The translations under genes and the position numbers were made by a program. A stretch of DNA of 64,000 nucleotides. Source: Ricinus communis (taxonomy: Eukaryota > Streptophyta > Magnoliopsida > Malpighiales > Euphorbiaceae). Positions within the stretch are counted from its first letter, which is position 1. Every line of letters starts with the position of its first letter. Where the stretch lies: positions 32,151,159 to 32,215,158 of the forward strand of contig NC_063257.1 in the NCBI RefSeq assembly GCF_019578655.1, given 5' to 3'. This document shows positions 32,951 to 46,629 of the stretch, piece after piece. The notes below the pieces were generated by a model that did no database searches, was not told the DNA's origin, and saw nothing but the letters and a program-made list of their open reading frames with translations.

Positions 32951-34429
32951 TTAGGATTGTTTTCTCATGTTGAAAGATATACTCATCTTACGGGGTTGTT
33001 TTCTAATATTAACAACTATACCCCTCTTACGGGATTGTTTTCTCATATTGACAAAAATAACATTTTTTTGCGGTTGTTTTCTCATGTTGAAAGATATGAT
33101 ATACCCATCTCATGGGGTTGATTTCTCATATTGACAAATATACCACTTTTTTTTCAATTTTTTTCTCATGTTGAAAGATATACCCCTCTTACGGTGTTGT
33201 TTTCTAATATTAACAAATATACACCTCTTACAGGATTATTTTCTCATATTGACAAAAATACCATTTTTTTGGGGTTGTTTTCTCATGTTAAAGGATATAC
33301 CCATCTTACGGGGTTCTTTTCTAATATTAAGAAATATACCCCTCTTACGGGGTTGTGTTCTCATTATGACAAATATACTACTTCTTTTGGATTGTTTTCT
33401 CAAGTTGAAAGATATACTCCTCTTACATGGTTGTTTTCTAATATTAACAAATATACCCTTCTCACGAGGTTGCTTTCTCATATTGACAAAAATACCACTT
33501 TTTTGGGGTTGTTTTCTCATGTTAAAAGATATACCCATCTTATGGGGTTGTTATCTAATATTGATAAATATACCACTTTTTTGGGGTTGTTTTCTCATGT
33601 TAAAATATATACCCCTTCTTCGGGGTTGTTTTCTCATTTTACCAAATATACCACTTTTTTTGAGATTGTTTTCTCATGTTGAAAGATATACTCCTCTTAC
33701 GGGGTTGTTTTCTAATATTAAAAAATATACCCCTCTTACGGGGTTGTTTTCACGTATTGAAAAATATACCACTTTTTTAGGTTGTTTTCTCATGCTGAAA
33801 GATATACCCCTCTTACGGGGTTGTTTTTTAATATTGACAAATGTACCACTTTTTTGGGGTTATTTTCTCATGTTGAAAGATATACCCCTCTTACGGGGTT
33901 ATTTTCTCATATTGACTAATATACCAGTTTTTTGGGATTGGTTTCACATGTTGAAAAATATACCCCTCTTACGGGGTTGTTTTCTCATATTGACAAATAT
34001 ACCACTTTTTTGGGATTGTTTTCTCATGTTGAAAGGTATATCAATCTTACGGGGTTGTTTTCTGACATTGACAAATATACCACTTTTTTGGGGATATTTT
34101 CTCATGTTGAAAGATGTACCCCTCGTACGGGGTTCTTTTCTAATATTGACAAATACACCACTTTCTTGGAGTTATTTTCTAATGTTAAAAGATATACCCA
34201 TCTTACGGGGTTGTTTTCTCATATTGACTAATATACGAGTTTTTTGGTATTGTTTTCTCATGTTTAAAGATATATCCCGCTTACGGGGTTGTTTTCTCAT
34301 ATTGACAAATATACCACTTTTTTGATGTTATTTTCTCATGTTGAAAGATATACTCCTCTTACGAGACTTTTTTTAATATTAATAAATATACCCCTCTTAC
34401 GGGGTTGTTTTCTCATATTGACAAATATA

Positions 34430-36770
34430 ACACTTTTTGGGATTGTTTTGTCATGTTGAAAGATATACCCTTCTTACAGGGTTGTTCTCTAATATTAACA
34501 GCTATACCCCTCTTACGGGATCGTTCTCTCATATTGACAAATATAACACTTTTTTGCGGTTGTTTTCTCATGTTGAAAGATATACCAATCTTACGGGGTT
34601 GTTTTCTCATATTGACAAATATACCACTTTTCTTGAATTGTTTTCTCATGCTGAAAGATATACCCCTCCTACGGTGTTGTTTTCTAATATTAACAAATAT
34701 ACACCTCTTACGGGGTTGTTTTCTCATATTGACAAAAATACTACTTTTTTGGGGTTGCTTTCTCATGATAAAACAAATACCGATCTCCCAGGGTTCTTTT
34801 CTAATATTAACAAGTACACCCCTCTTACGGGGTTGTTTTCTCATATTGACAAATATACTACTTCTTTGGGATTATTTTCTCATGTTGAAAGATATACCCC
34901 TCTTATAGGGTTGTTTTCTAATATTAACACATATACCCCTCTTATGACGTTGTTTTCTCATATTGATAAAAATACCACTTTTTTGGGATGTTTTCTCATG
35001 TTGAAAGATATACCCTTCTTACGGGATTTTTTTTAATATTAATAAATATACCACTCTTACGGGCTTGTTTTCTCATATTGATAAATATACCACTTTTTGG
35101 GAGTGTTTTGTCATGTTGAAAGATATACCCCTCTTACGGGGTTGTTTTCTAATATTAACAACTACAACCCTTTTACGGGATTGTTTTCTCATATTGACAA
35201 AAATAACACTTTTTTGCGGTTGTTTTCTCATGTTGAAAGGTATACCCTTCTTACGGGGTTGTTTTTTCTTATTTACAAATTTACCACTTTTCTTGAATTG
35301 TTTTCTCATGTTGAAAGATATACCCCTCCTACGGTGTTGTTTTCTAATATTAACAAATATACACCTCTTACAGGGTTGTTTTCTCATATTGATAAAAATA
35401 CCACTTTTTGGGGTTGTTTTCTCATGTTAATAGATATACCCATCTTACGGGATTCTTTTCTAATATTAACAAATATACCCCTCTTACGGGACTATTTTCT
35501 CATACGGACAAATATACCACTTCTTTGGGATTGTTTTTTCATGTCGAAAGATATACCCCACTTACAGGGTTGTTTTCTAATATTAAAAAATATACCCCTC
35601 TTACGGGGTTGTTTTCTCATATTGACAAAAATACCACTTTTTTGGGGTTATTTTCTTATGTTAAAAGATATACCCATCTTACGGGGTTCATCTCTAATAT
35701 TAACAAATATACACCTCTTACAGGGTTATTTTCTCATTTTGACAAAAATACTACATTTTCGGGTTGTTTTCTCATGTTGAAAGATATACCCCTCTTACGG
35801 GGTTATTTTTTAATATTAACAACTATACCCCTCTTACGGGATTGTTTTCTCATATTAACAAAAATAACACTTTTTTGGGGTTGTGTTCTCATGTTGAAAG
35901 ATATACCCATCTTACGGGGTTGTTTTCTCTTATTTACAAATATAACACTTTTCTTGAATTGTTTTCTCATGTTGAAAGATATACCCCTCTTACGGTATTG
36001 TTTTCTAATATTAACAAAGATACACCTCTTGCGGGGTTGTTTTCTCATATTGACTAAAATACCACTTTTTTGGGGTTGTTTTCTCATGATAAAAGATATA
36101 CCCATCTCACGGGGTTCTTTTCTAATATTAACAAATACACCCCTCTTACGGGGTTTTTTTCTCATATTGATAAATATACCACTTTTTGGGATTGTTTTGT
36201 CATGTTGAAAGATATACCCTTCTTACGGGGTGGCTTTCTAATATTAACAACTATACCCCTCTTACGGGATCGTTCTCTCATATTGACAAAAATAGCACTT
36301 TTTTGCAGTTATTTTCTCATGTTGAAAGATATACCAATCTTACGGGGTTGTTTTCTCATATTGACAAATATACCACTTTTCTTGAATTGTTTTCTCATGT
36401 TGAAAGATATACCCCTCTTACAGTGTTGTTTTCTAATATTAACAAATATACATTTCTTTGCGGGGTTATTTTTTCATATTGACAAAAACGCCACTTTTTT
36501 GGGGTTGTTTTCTCATGATAAAAGATATACCCATCTCACGGAGTTCTTTTCTAATATTAACAAATATACCCCTCTTACGAAATTTTTTTCTCATATTGAC
36601 AAATATACCGCTTTTTTGGGATTATTTTCTCATGTTGAAAGATATACCCCACTTACAGGGTTATTTTATAATATTAATAAATATACCCCTCTTACGGGGT
36701 TGTTTTGTCATATTGATAAATATACCACTTTTTGGGATTGTTTTGTCATGTTGAAAGATATACCCCGCTT
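34430..36770. repeat. Higher-order repeats of ~0.55-1.1 kb
   Basis: The marker TTGTTTTGTCATGTTGAAAG preceded by a shortened CACTTTTTGGGA monomer occurs at about 34430, 35090, 36180 and 36726, at 660, 1090 and 546 bases. The blocks between share monomer order, including TTCTTGAATTGTTTTCTC and TACGGTGTTGTTTTC variants. Confidence 0.6.
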
Positions 36771-39500
36771 ACGGGGTTGTTTTCTAGTATTGATAAATAC
36801 ACCACTTTTTCGGGCTTATTTTCTAATGTTGAAAGATATACCCCTCTTACGGGGTTGTTTTCTCATATTGACTAATATACCAGTTTTTTGGGGATGTCTT
36901 CTCATGTTGAAAGATATACCCCTCCTACGGGGTTGTTTTCTAGTATTGACAAATACACCACTTCTTTGGGGTTATTTTCTAATGTTGAAAGATATACCCC
37001 TCTTACGGGGTTGTTTTCTCATATTGACTAATATACCAGTTTTTTGGGCTTATTTTCTCATGTTGAAAGATATACCCCTCTTACGGGGTTCTTTTCTAAT
37101 ATTAACAAATATACCACTCTTACGGGATTGTTTTCTCATATTGACAAATATACCACTTCTTTGGGATTGTTTTCTCATGTTGAAAGACATATCCCTCTTA
37201 CAGGGTTGTTTTCTAATATTAACAAATATACCCCTCTTACGGGATTGTTTTCACATATTGACAAATATACCATTTCTTTAGGATTGTTTTCTCATGTTGA
37301 AAGACATATTCCTCTTACAGGGTTATTTTCTAATATTAACAAACATACCCCACTTACGGGGTTGTTTTCTCATATTGACAAAAATACCACTTTTTTGGGA
37401 TTATTTTCTCATGTTAAAAGATATACCTCTCCTATGGTGTTGTTTTATAATTGACTAATATACTAGTTTTTTGGGATTGTTTTCTCATGTTGAAAGATAT
37501 ACACCTCTTACGGGGTTGTTTTCTCATGTTGTCAAATATACCACTTTTTTGGGATTGTTTTCTCATGTTGAAAGATATACCCCTCTTACGGGGTAGTTTT
37601 CTAATATTTACAAATATACCTCTCTTACGGGGTTGTTGTCTCATATTGACAAATGCAACACATTTTTGGGGTTGTTTTCTCATGTTGAAAGATATACTTA
37701 TCTTACGTGGTTATTTTCTAATATTGACAAATATACCACATTTTTGGGGATGTTTTCTCATGTCAAAAGATATACCCCTCTTATGGGGTTGTTTTCCCAT
37801 ATTAACAAATATACCAGTTTTTTAGAGATGTTTTCACATGTTGAAAGATATACTCCTCTTACGGCGTTGTTTTCTCATATTGACAAATATACCACTTTTT
37901 GGGGTTGTTTTCTCATGTAGAAAGATATATCCATCATACGGGGTTGTTTTCTAATATTGACAAATATACCGCTTTTTTGGGGATGTTTTCTCATGTTGAA
38001 AGATATTCCCCTTTTACGGGGTTATTTTCTAATAATGACAAATACACCACTTTCTTGGAGTTATTTTCTAATGTTGAAAGATATACCCCTCTTACGGGGT
38101 TGTTTTCTCATATTGACTATTATACCAGTTTTTTGGGATTGTTTTCTCATGTTGAAAGATATACCTCTCTTACGAGTTTGTTTTCTCATATTGATAAATA
38201 TACCACTATTTTGAGGTTGTTTTCTCATGTTGAAAGATATACCCCTCTTACAGGGTCTTTTTTAATATTAATAAATATACCCCTCTTACGGGGTTGTTTT
38301 CTCATATTGATAAATATACCACTTTTATGGGATTGTTTTCTCATGTTGAAACATATACCACTCTTATGGGGTTGTTTTCTAATATTACCAAATATACCCC
38401 TCTTACGTGGTTGTTGTCTCATATTGATAAAAATAACACTTTTTTGGGGTTGTTTTCTCATGTTGAAAGATATACCCCTTCGACAGAGTTGCTTTCTAAT
38501 ATTGACAAATATACCACTTTTTTGGGGATGGTTTATCATGTTGAAAGATATACCCCTCTTACGGGGTTGTTTTCTAGTATTAACAAATACACCACTTTTT
38601 TGGGGTTATTTTCTAATGTTGAAAGATATACACCTGTTAGAGGGTTGTTTTCTCATATTGACTAATATACCAGTTTTTTGGGATTGTTTTCTCATGTTGA
38701 AAGATATACCCCTCTTACGGGATTGTTTTCTCATATTGACAAATATATCACTTTTTTGGGGTTGTTTTCTCATGTTGAAAGATATATCCATCTTACGGGG
38801 TTGTTTTCAAATATTGACAAATATACCACTTTTTTGGGGATGTTTTCCCTTGTAGAAAGATATACCTCTCTTACGGGGTTATTTTCTAATATTGATAAAT
38901 AGACCACTTTCTTGGAGTTATTTTCTAATGTTGAAAGATATACACCTCTTACGGGGTCGTTTTCTCATATTGACTAATATACCAGTTTTTTGGGATTGTT
39001 ATCTCATGTTGAAAGATATACCCCACTTACGGGGTTGTTTTCTCATATTGATAAGTATACCACTTTTTTGAGGTTGTTTTCTCATGTTGAAAGATATACC
39101 CCTCTTACAGGATTTTTTTTAATATTAATAAATATACCCCTCTTACGCAGTTGTTTTCTAACATTGATAAATATACCATTTTTTTGGGGTTGTTTTCTCA
39201 TGTTGAAAGATATACTCCTCTTACGGGGTTGTTTTCTAATATTGACAAACATACCCATCTTACGTGGTTGTTTTCTCATATTGACAAAGATACCACTTTT
39301 TTGGGGTTGTTTTCTCTTGTTGAAATGTATACCCCTCTTACAGGATTCTTTTATACTATTCACAAATATAACCCTCTTACGGGGTTGTTTTCTCATATTG
39401 ATAAATATATTACTTTTTTGGGGTTATTCTCTCATGTTGAAAGATATGCCTCTCTTAAGGGGTTCTTTTCTAATATTGACAAATATACGCTTCCACTTTT

Positions 39501-39660
39501 TTGGGGTTGTTTTCTCATGTTGAAAGACATGCCCATCTTACAGAGTTGTTCTCTAATATTGCCAAATATACCACTTTTTTGGGGTTGTTTTCTCATGTTG
39601 AAAGACATGCCCATCTTACAGAGTTGTTCTCTAATATTGCCAAATATACCACTTTTTTGG
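39501..39660. repeat. Exact 78-bp duplication inside the satellite
   Basis: A two-monomer unit with AAAGACATGCCCATCTTACA and TAATATTGCCAAATATACC occurs twice in a row with no visible difference, unlike the usual divergence between neighbours. Confidence 0.8.
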
Positions 39661-39699
39661 GGTTGTTTTCTCATGTTGAAAAATATACCCTTCTTACGG

Positions 39700-42600
39700 G
39701 GTTGTTTTCAAATATTGACAAATAAACTACTTTTTGCGGTTGTTTTCTCATGTCGAAAGATATACCCCTCATCTAGGGTTGTTTTCTGAGATTGACAAAC
39801 ATATCACTTTTTTGGAATTGTTTTCTCATGTTGAAAGATATACTTCTCTTACGGGGTTATTTTTTAATATTAATAAATGTACCCCTCTTACGTGGTTGTT
39901 TTCTCATATTGATAAATATATCACTTTTTTGGGATTGTTTTGTCATGTTGAAAGATATGCCCCGCTTACGGGGTTGTTTTCTCATATAGACAAATATACG
40001 TCTTTTTCGGGATTGTTTTCTCTTGTTGAAAGATATACCCATCTTACGGGTTTATTTTCTCATATTAACAAAAAATACTATTTTTTTGGGGTTGCTCTCT
40101 CATTTAGAAAGATATACCCCTCTTACAGGGTTGTTTTCTAATATTGAAAAATATGCCCCCTCTTACGGGGTTGTTTTCTCATATTGACAAATATACCACT
40201 TTTTTGGGATTGTTTTCTCATGTTGAAAGATATACCCCTCTTATGGGGTTATTTTCAAATTTTGAAAAATATACCCCTCTTACGGGGTTGTTTTCTCATA
40301 TTGACAAATATACCACTTTTTTGGGGTTGTTTTCTCATGCTGAAAGATATACCCCTCTTACGAAATGTACCACTTTTTTGGGATTATTTTCTCATGTTGA
40401 AAGATATACTCTTGTTACGGCGTTGTTTTCTCAGATTGTCTAATATACTAGTTTTTTAGGATTGTTTTCTGATGTTGAAAGATATACCCCTCTTACGGGG
40501 TTGTTTTCAAATATTGACAAATATACTACATTTTTAGGGTTTTTTTCTCATGTCGAAAGATATACCCCTCTTACGGGGTTGTTTTCTCAGATTGACAAAC
40601 ATACTAGTTTTTTGGAATTGTTTTCTCATGTTGAAAGATATAATCCTTTTACGGGGTTGTCTTCTAATATTAATAAATATACCCATTTTATAGGGTTGTT
40701 TTCTCATATTGATAAATATATCACTTTTTTGGGATTCTTATCTCATGGTTAAAGATATGCTCCTCTTACGGGGTTGTTTTCTCATATTGACAAATATACC
40801 TCTTTTTTGGGGTTGTTTTCTCATGTTGAAAGATATACTCCTCTTACAGGGTTGTTTTCTCATATTAACAAAAATATAATTTTTTTGGAGTTGTTTTCTC
40901 ATGTTGAAAGATATACCCCTCTTACGGGATTATTTTCTAATATTGACAAATATACCCTTCTTACGGGGTTATTTTCTCATATTGACAAATATACCACTTT
41001 TTTGGGATTGTTTTCTTATGTTGAAAGATATGCCCATCTTACAGAGTTGTTCTCTAATATCGACAAATATACTACTTTTTTAGGGTTGTTTCCTCATGTT
41101 TAAAGATATACCCATCGTATGGAGTTGTCTTCTAATATTGACAAATATACCACTTTTATGGGGTTATTTTCTCATGTTGAAAGATATACCCCTCTTACGA
41201 GGTTGTTTTCTCATATTGACTAATATACCAGTTTTTTGGGATTGTTTTCTCATGTTGAAAGATATATAACTCTTACGGGGTTGTTTTCAAATATTTACAA
41301 ATATACCACTTTTTTGCGGTTGTTTTCTCATGTCGAAAGATATACCCCTCATCTGGGGTTGTTTTCTCAGATTGACAAACATATCACTTTTTTGGAATTG
41401 TTTTCTCATTTTGAAAGATATACTTCTCTTACGGGGTTGTTTTCTAATATTAACAAATATACCTCTCTTATGTGGTTGTTTTCTCATTGATAAATATATT
41501 ACTTTTTTAGGATTGTTTTCTCATGTTGAAAAATATGCCCCTTTTACGGAGTTGTTTTCTCATATTGACAAATATACCTCTTTTTTGGGATTGTTTTCTC
41601 ATGTTGAAAGATATACCCCTCTTACGGGGTTATTTTCTCAGATTAACAAAAATACCATTTTTTTGGGGTTGTTTTCTCATGTTGAAAGATATACACCTCT
41701 TATGTTGTTGTTTTCTAATATTGAAAAATATACCCCCTCTTACGGGGTTGTTTTCACATATTGACAAATATACCAATTTTTTGGGATTGTTTTCTCATGT
41801 TGAAAGATATACCCCTCTGACGGGGTTGTTTTCAAATTTTAAAAAATATACCCCTCTTACGGGGTTTTCTTTTCTCATATTGACAAATATACCACTTTTT
41901 TGGGGTTGTTTTCTCATGCTAAAAGATATACCCCTCTTACGAGGTTGTTTTCTAATATTGACAAATGTACCTCTTTTTTGGGATTATTTTCTCATGTTGA
42001 AAGATATACCCTTGTTACGGGGTTGTTTTCTCAGATTGTCTAATAGACTAGTTTTTTAGGATTGTTCTCTCATGTTGAAAGATATACCCCTCTTACGGGG
42101 ATGTTTTCAAATATTGACAATTATACTACATTTTTAGGGTTATTTTCTCATGTCGAAAGATATACCCCTCTTACGGGGTTGTTTTCTCAGATTGACAAAC
42201 ATACTAGTTTTTTGGAATTGTTTTCTCATGTTGGAAGATATAATCCTCTTACGGGGTTGTCTTCTAATATTAATAAATATACCCATCTTATAGGGTTGTT
42301 TTTTCATATTGATAAATGTATCACTTTTTTGGGATTGTTTTCTCATGATGAAAGATATGCTCCTCTTACGGGATTGTTTTCTCATATTAACAAATATACC
42401 TCTTTTTTGGGGTTGTTTTCTCATGTTGAAAGATATACCCCTCTTACAGGGTGTTTTCTCATATTAACAAAAATATCATTTTTTTGGAGTTGTTTTCTCA
42501 TGTTGAAAGATATACCCCTCTTACGGGGTTGTTTTCTAATATTGACAAATATACCCTTCTTACGGGGTTGTTTTCTCATATTGACAAATATACCACTTTT

Positions 42601-44400
42601 TTGGGGTTGTTTTCTTATGTTGAAAGATATGCCCATCTTACAGAGTTGTTCTCTAATATCGACAAATATACTACTTTTTTAGGGTTGTTTTCTCATGTTG
42701 AAACATATACCCATCTTATGGAGTTGTTTTCTAATATTGACAAATATACCACTTTTTGGGGTTATTTTCTCATGTTGAAAGATATACCCCTCTTACGGGG
42801 TTGTTTTCTCATATTGACTAATATACCAGTTTTTGGGATTGTTTTCTCATGTTGAAAGATATATACCTCTTATGGGGTTGTTTTCAAATATTGACAAATT
42901 TACTACTTTTTTGCGGTTGTTTTCTCATGTTGAAAGATTTACCCCTCTTACGGGGTTGTTTACTTATATAGACAAATATACCTCTTTGTTGAGGTTGTTT
43001 TGTCATGTTGAAAGATATACTACTCTTACGGGGTTGTTTTCTCATATTAACAAATATACCCCTCTTACGTGGTTGTTTTCTCATATTGATAAATATATCA
43101 CTTTTTGGGATTATTTTCTCATGTTAAAAAATATGCCCCTCTTAGAGGGTTGTTTTCTCATATTGACAAATATACCTCTTTTTTGGGATTGTTTTCTCAT
43201 GTTGAAAGATATACCCATCTTACGGGATTATTTTCTCATATTAACAAAAATACCACTTTTTTGGGGTTGTTTTCTCATGTTGAAAGATATACCCCTCTTA
43301 CGGGGTTGTTTTCTAATATTGAAAAATATACCCCTCTTACGGGGTTGTTTTCTCATATTGACAAATATACCACTTTTTGGGATTGTTTTCTCATGTTGAA
43401 AGATATACCCTCTTATGGGGTTGTTTTCAAATATTGAAAAATATACCCCTCTTACGGGGTTGTTTTCTCATATTGACAAATATACCACTTTTTTGGGGTT
43501 ATTTTCTCATGCTGAAAGATATACCCCTTTTACGGGGTTATTTTCTAATATTGACAAATGTACCACTTTTTTGGGATTATTTTCTCATGTTGAAAGATAT
43601 ACCCTTATTATGGGGTTGTTTTCTAAGATTGTCTAATATACTAGTTTTTTAGGATTGTTTTCTGATGTTGAAAGATATACCCCTCTTACGGGGTTGTTTT
43701 CAAATATTGACAAATGTACTACATTTTTAGGGTTGTTTTCTCATGTCGAAAGATATACCCCTCTTACGGGGTTGTTTTCTCAGTTTGACAAACATACCAG
43801 TTTTTTGGTATTGTTTTCTCATGTTGAAAGATATAATCCTCTTTCGTGGTTGTCTTCTAATATTAATAAATATACCCATCTTACAGGATTGTTTTCTCAT
43901 ATTGATAAATATATCACTTTTTTGGGATTGTTTTCTCATGTTGAAAGATATGCTCCTCTTACGGGGTTGCTTTCTCATATTGACAAATATACCTCTTCTT
44001 TGAGGTTGTTTTTTTATGTTGAAAGATATACCCTCTCTTACAGGATTGTTTTCTCATATTAACAAAAATATCATTTTTGGAGTTGTTTTCCCATGTTGAA
44101 AGATATACCCCTCTTACGGGTTTGTTTTCTAATATGAAAAATATACCCTTCTTACGGGGTTGTTTTCTCATATTGACAAATAAACCACTTTTTGGGGTTG
44201 TGTTCTCATGTTGAAAGATATGCCCATCTTACAGAGTTGTTCTCCAATATTGACAAATATACTACTTTTTTAGGGTTGTTTTCTCATGTTGAAAGATGTA
44301 CCCATCTTATGGAGTTGTTTTCTAATATTGACAAATATACCACTTTTTTGGGATTATTTTCCCATGTTGAAAGATATACTCCTCTTACGGCATTGTTATC
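39700..44400. repeat. ~1.6-kb higher-order repeat, three copies
   Basis: The block with CAGATTGACAAACATACTAG and GATATAATCCTCTTACGGGG variants starts at about 40462, 42062 and 43655, 1600 and 1593 bases apart (41 monomers). The preceding block with CATCTAGGG/CATCTGGGG followed by AACATATCAC is at about 39770 and 41350. Copies diverge toward 44.4 kb. Confidence 0.7.
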
Positions 44401-44689
44401 TCATATCGACTAATATACTAGTTTTTTGGGATTGTTTTCTCTGGTTGAAAGATTTACCCTTGTTATGGGGTTGTTTTCTCAGATTGTCTAATATACCAGT
44501 TTTTTGGGATTATTTTCTCATGTTGAAACATATACCCCTCTTACGGGGTTGTTTTCAAATATTGACACATATACTTCATTTTTAGGGTTGTTTTCTCATG
44601 TCGAAAGATATACCCCTCTTACGGGGTTGTTTTCTCATATTGACAAATATACCATTTTTGGGATTGTTTTCTCATGTTGAAAGATATAC

Positions 44690-46130
44690 CCTCTTACAGG
44701 GTTGTTTTCTCAGATTGACAAACATACCACTTTTCTGAAATTGTTTTCTCATGTTGACAGATATACTCCTTCTACGGGGTTGTTTTCTCATACTGACAAA
44801 TGCAACACATTTTTGGGGTTGTTTTCTCATGTTGAAAGATATACCCATCTTACGTGGTTGTTCTCTAATATTGACAAATATACCACTTTTTTGGGGATGT
44901 TTTCTCATGTTGAAAGATATACCCCTCTTACGGGGTTATTTTCTCATTTTGATAAAAATAAAACATTTTTAGGGTTGTTTTCTCATGTTGAAAGATATAC
45001 CCATCTTACGCGGTTGTTTTCTAATATTGAAAAATATACCACTTTTTTGGGGATGTTTTCTTATGTTGAAAGATATACGCCTCTTACGGGGTTCTTTTCT
45101 CATATTGACAAAAATAACACATTTTTGGGGTTGTTTTCTCATGTTAAAAGATGTATTTACGGGTTTATTTTCTAATATTGACAAATAAACCACTTTTTTT
45201 GGGTTGTTTCCTCATGTTGAAAGATATACCTATTCTACGGGGTTGTTTTCTAATATTGAAAAATATACAACGCTTTAGGGTTGTTTTCTCATCTCGAAAG
45301 ATATACCCCTCTTACGAGGTTGTTTTCTCATATTGACAAAACTACCACTTTTTTAGGGTTGTTCTCTCATGTAGAAAGATATACCACTATTTTGGGGTTG
45401 TTTTCTTATGCTGAAAGATATACCACTCTTACGGGGTTGTTTTCTAATATTGACAAATGTACCCCTTTTTTAGGGTTATTTTCTCATGTTGAAAGATGTA
45501 CCCCTCTTACGGGGTTGTTTTCTCATATTGACAAATGTACCACTTTTGTGGGATTGTATTCTCTTGTTGAAAGATATACCCTTCTTATGGGGTTGTTTTC
45601 TAATATTGATAAATACAATACTTTTTGGATTGTTTTCTCATGTTAAAAAATATACCCCTCCTACGGGGTTGTTTTCTCATATTGACAAATATACCACTTT
45701 TTTGGGATTGTTTTCTCATGTTGAAAGATATACCCCTCTTACAGGTTTGTTTTCTCAGATTGACAAACATACCACTTTTTTGAAATTGTTTTCTCATGTT
45801 GACAGATATACTCCTTCTACGGGGTTGTTTTCTCATACTGACAAATGCAACACATTTTTGGGGTTGTTTTCTCATGTTGAAAGATATACCTATCTTACGT
45901 GGTTATTTTCTGATATTGACAAATATACCACTTTTTTGGGGATGTTTTCTGATTTTGAAAGATATATCCCTCTTACGGGGTTGTTTTCCCATATTGACGA
46001 GTATACCAGTTTTTTGGAGATGTTTTCACATGTTGAAAGATATACTCCTCTTACGGGGTTCTTTTCTCATATTGACAAAAACAACACATCTTTGGGGTTG
46101 TTTTCTCATGTTGAAAGATATACCCATCTT
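44690..46130. repeat. ~1.05-kb higher-order duplication
   Basis: The block TGAAATTGTTTTCTCATG, TTGACAGATATACTCCTTC and TGACAAATGCAACACATTT occurs at about 44736 and again at about 45781 (offset 1045). Confidence 0.65.
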
Positions 46131-46629
46131 ACGTGGTTGTTTTCTAATATTGACAAAAATACCACATTTTTGGGGTTATTTTCTCATTTTGAAAGATTTA
46201 CCCATCTTACGGGGTTGTTTTCTAATATTGACAAATATAACACTTTTTTAGGGTTGTTTTCTCATGTTGAAAGTTATACCCCTCTTACGGGGATATTTTC
46301 TAATATTGACAAATATACCACTTTTTTGGGGTTATTTTCTTATGTTGAAAGATATACCCCTGTTCTGGGGTTGTTTTCTCAGATTGACAAACATATCACT
46401 TTTTTAGAATTGTTTTCTCATGTTGAAAGATGTACTCCTCTTACGGGGTTGTTTTCTAATACTAACAAATATACCTCTCTTACGTGGTTGTTTTCTCATA
46501 TTGATAAATATATCACTTTTTTAGGATTGTTTTCTCATGTTGAAAAATATGCCCCTTTTACGGAGTTGTTTTCTCATATTGACAAATATAGCTCTTTTTT
46601 GGGATTGTATTCTCATGTTGAAAGATATA

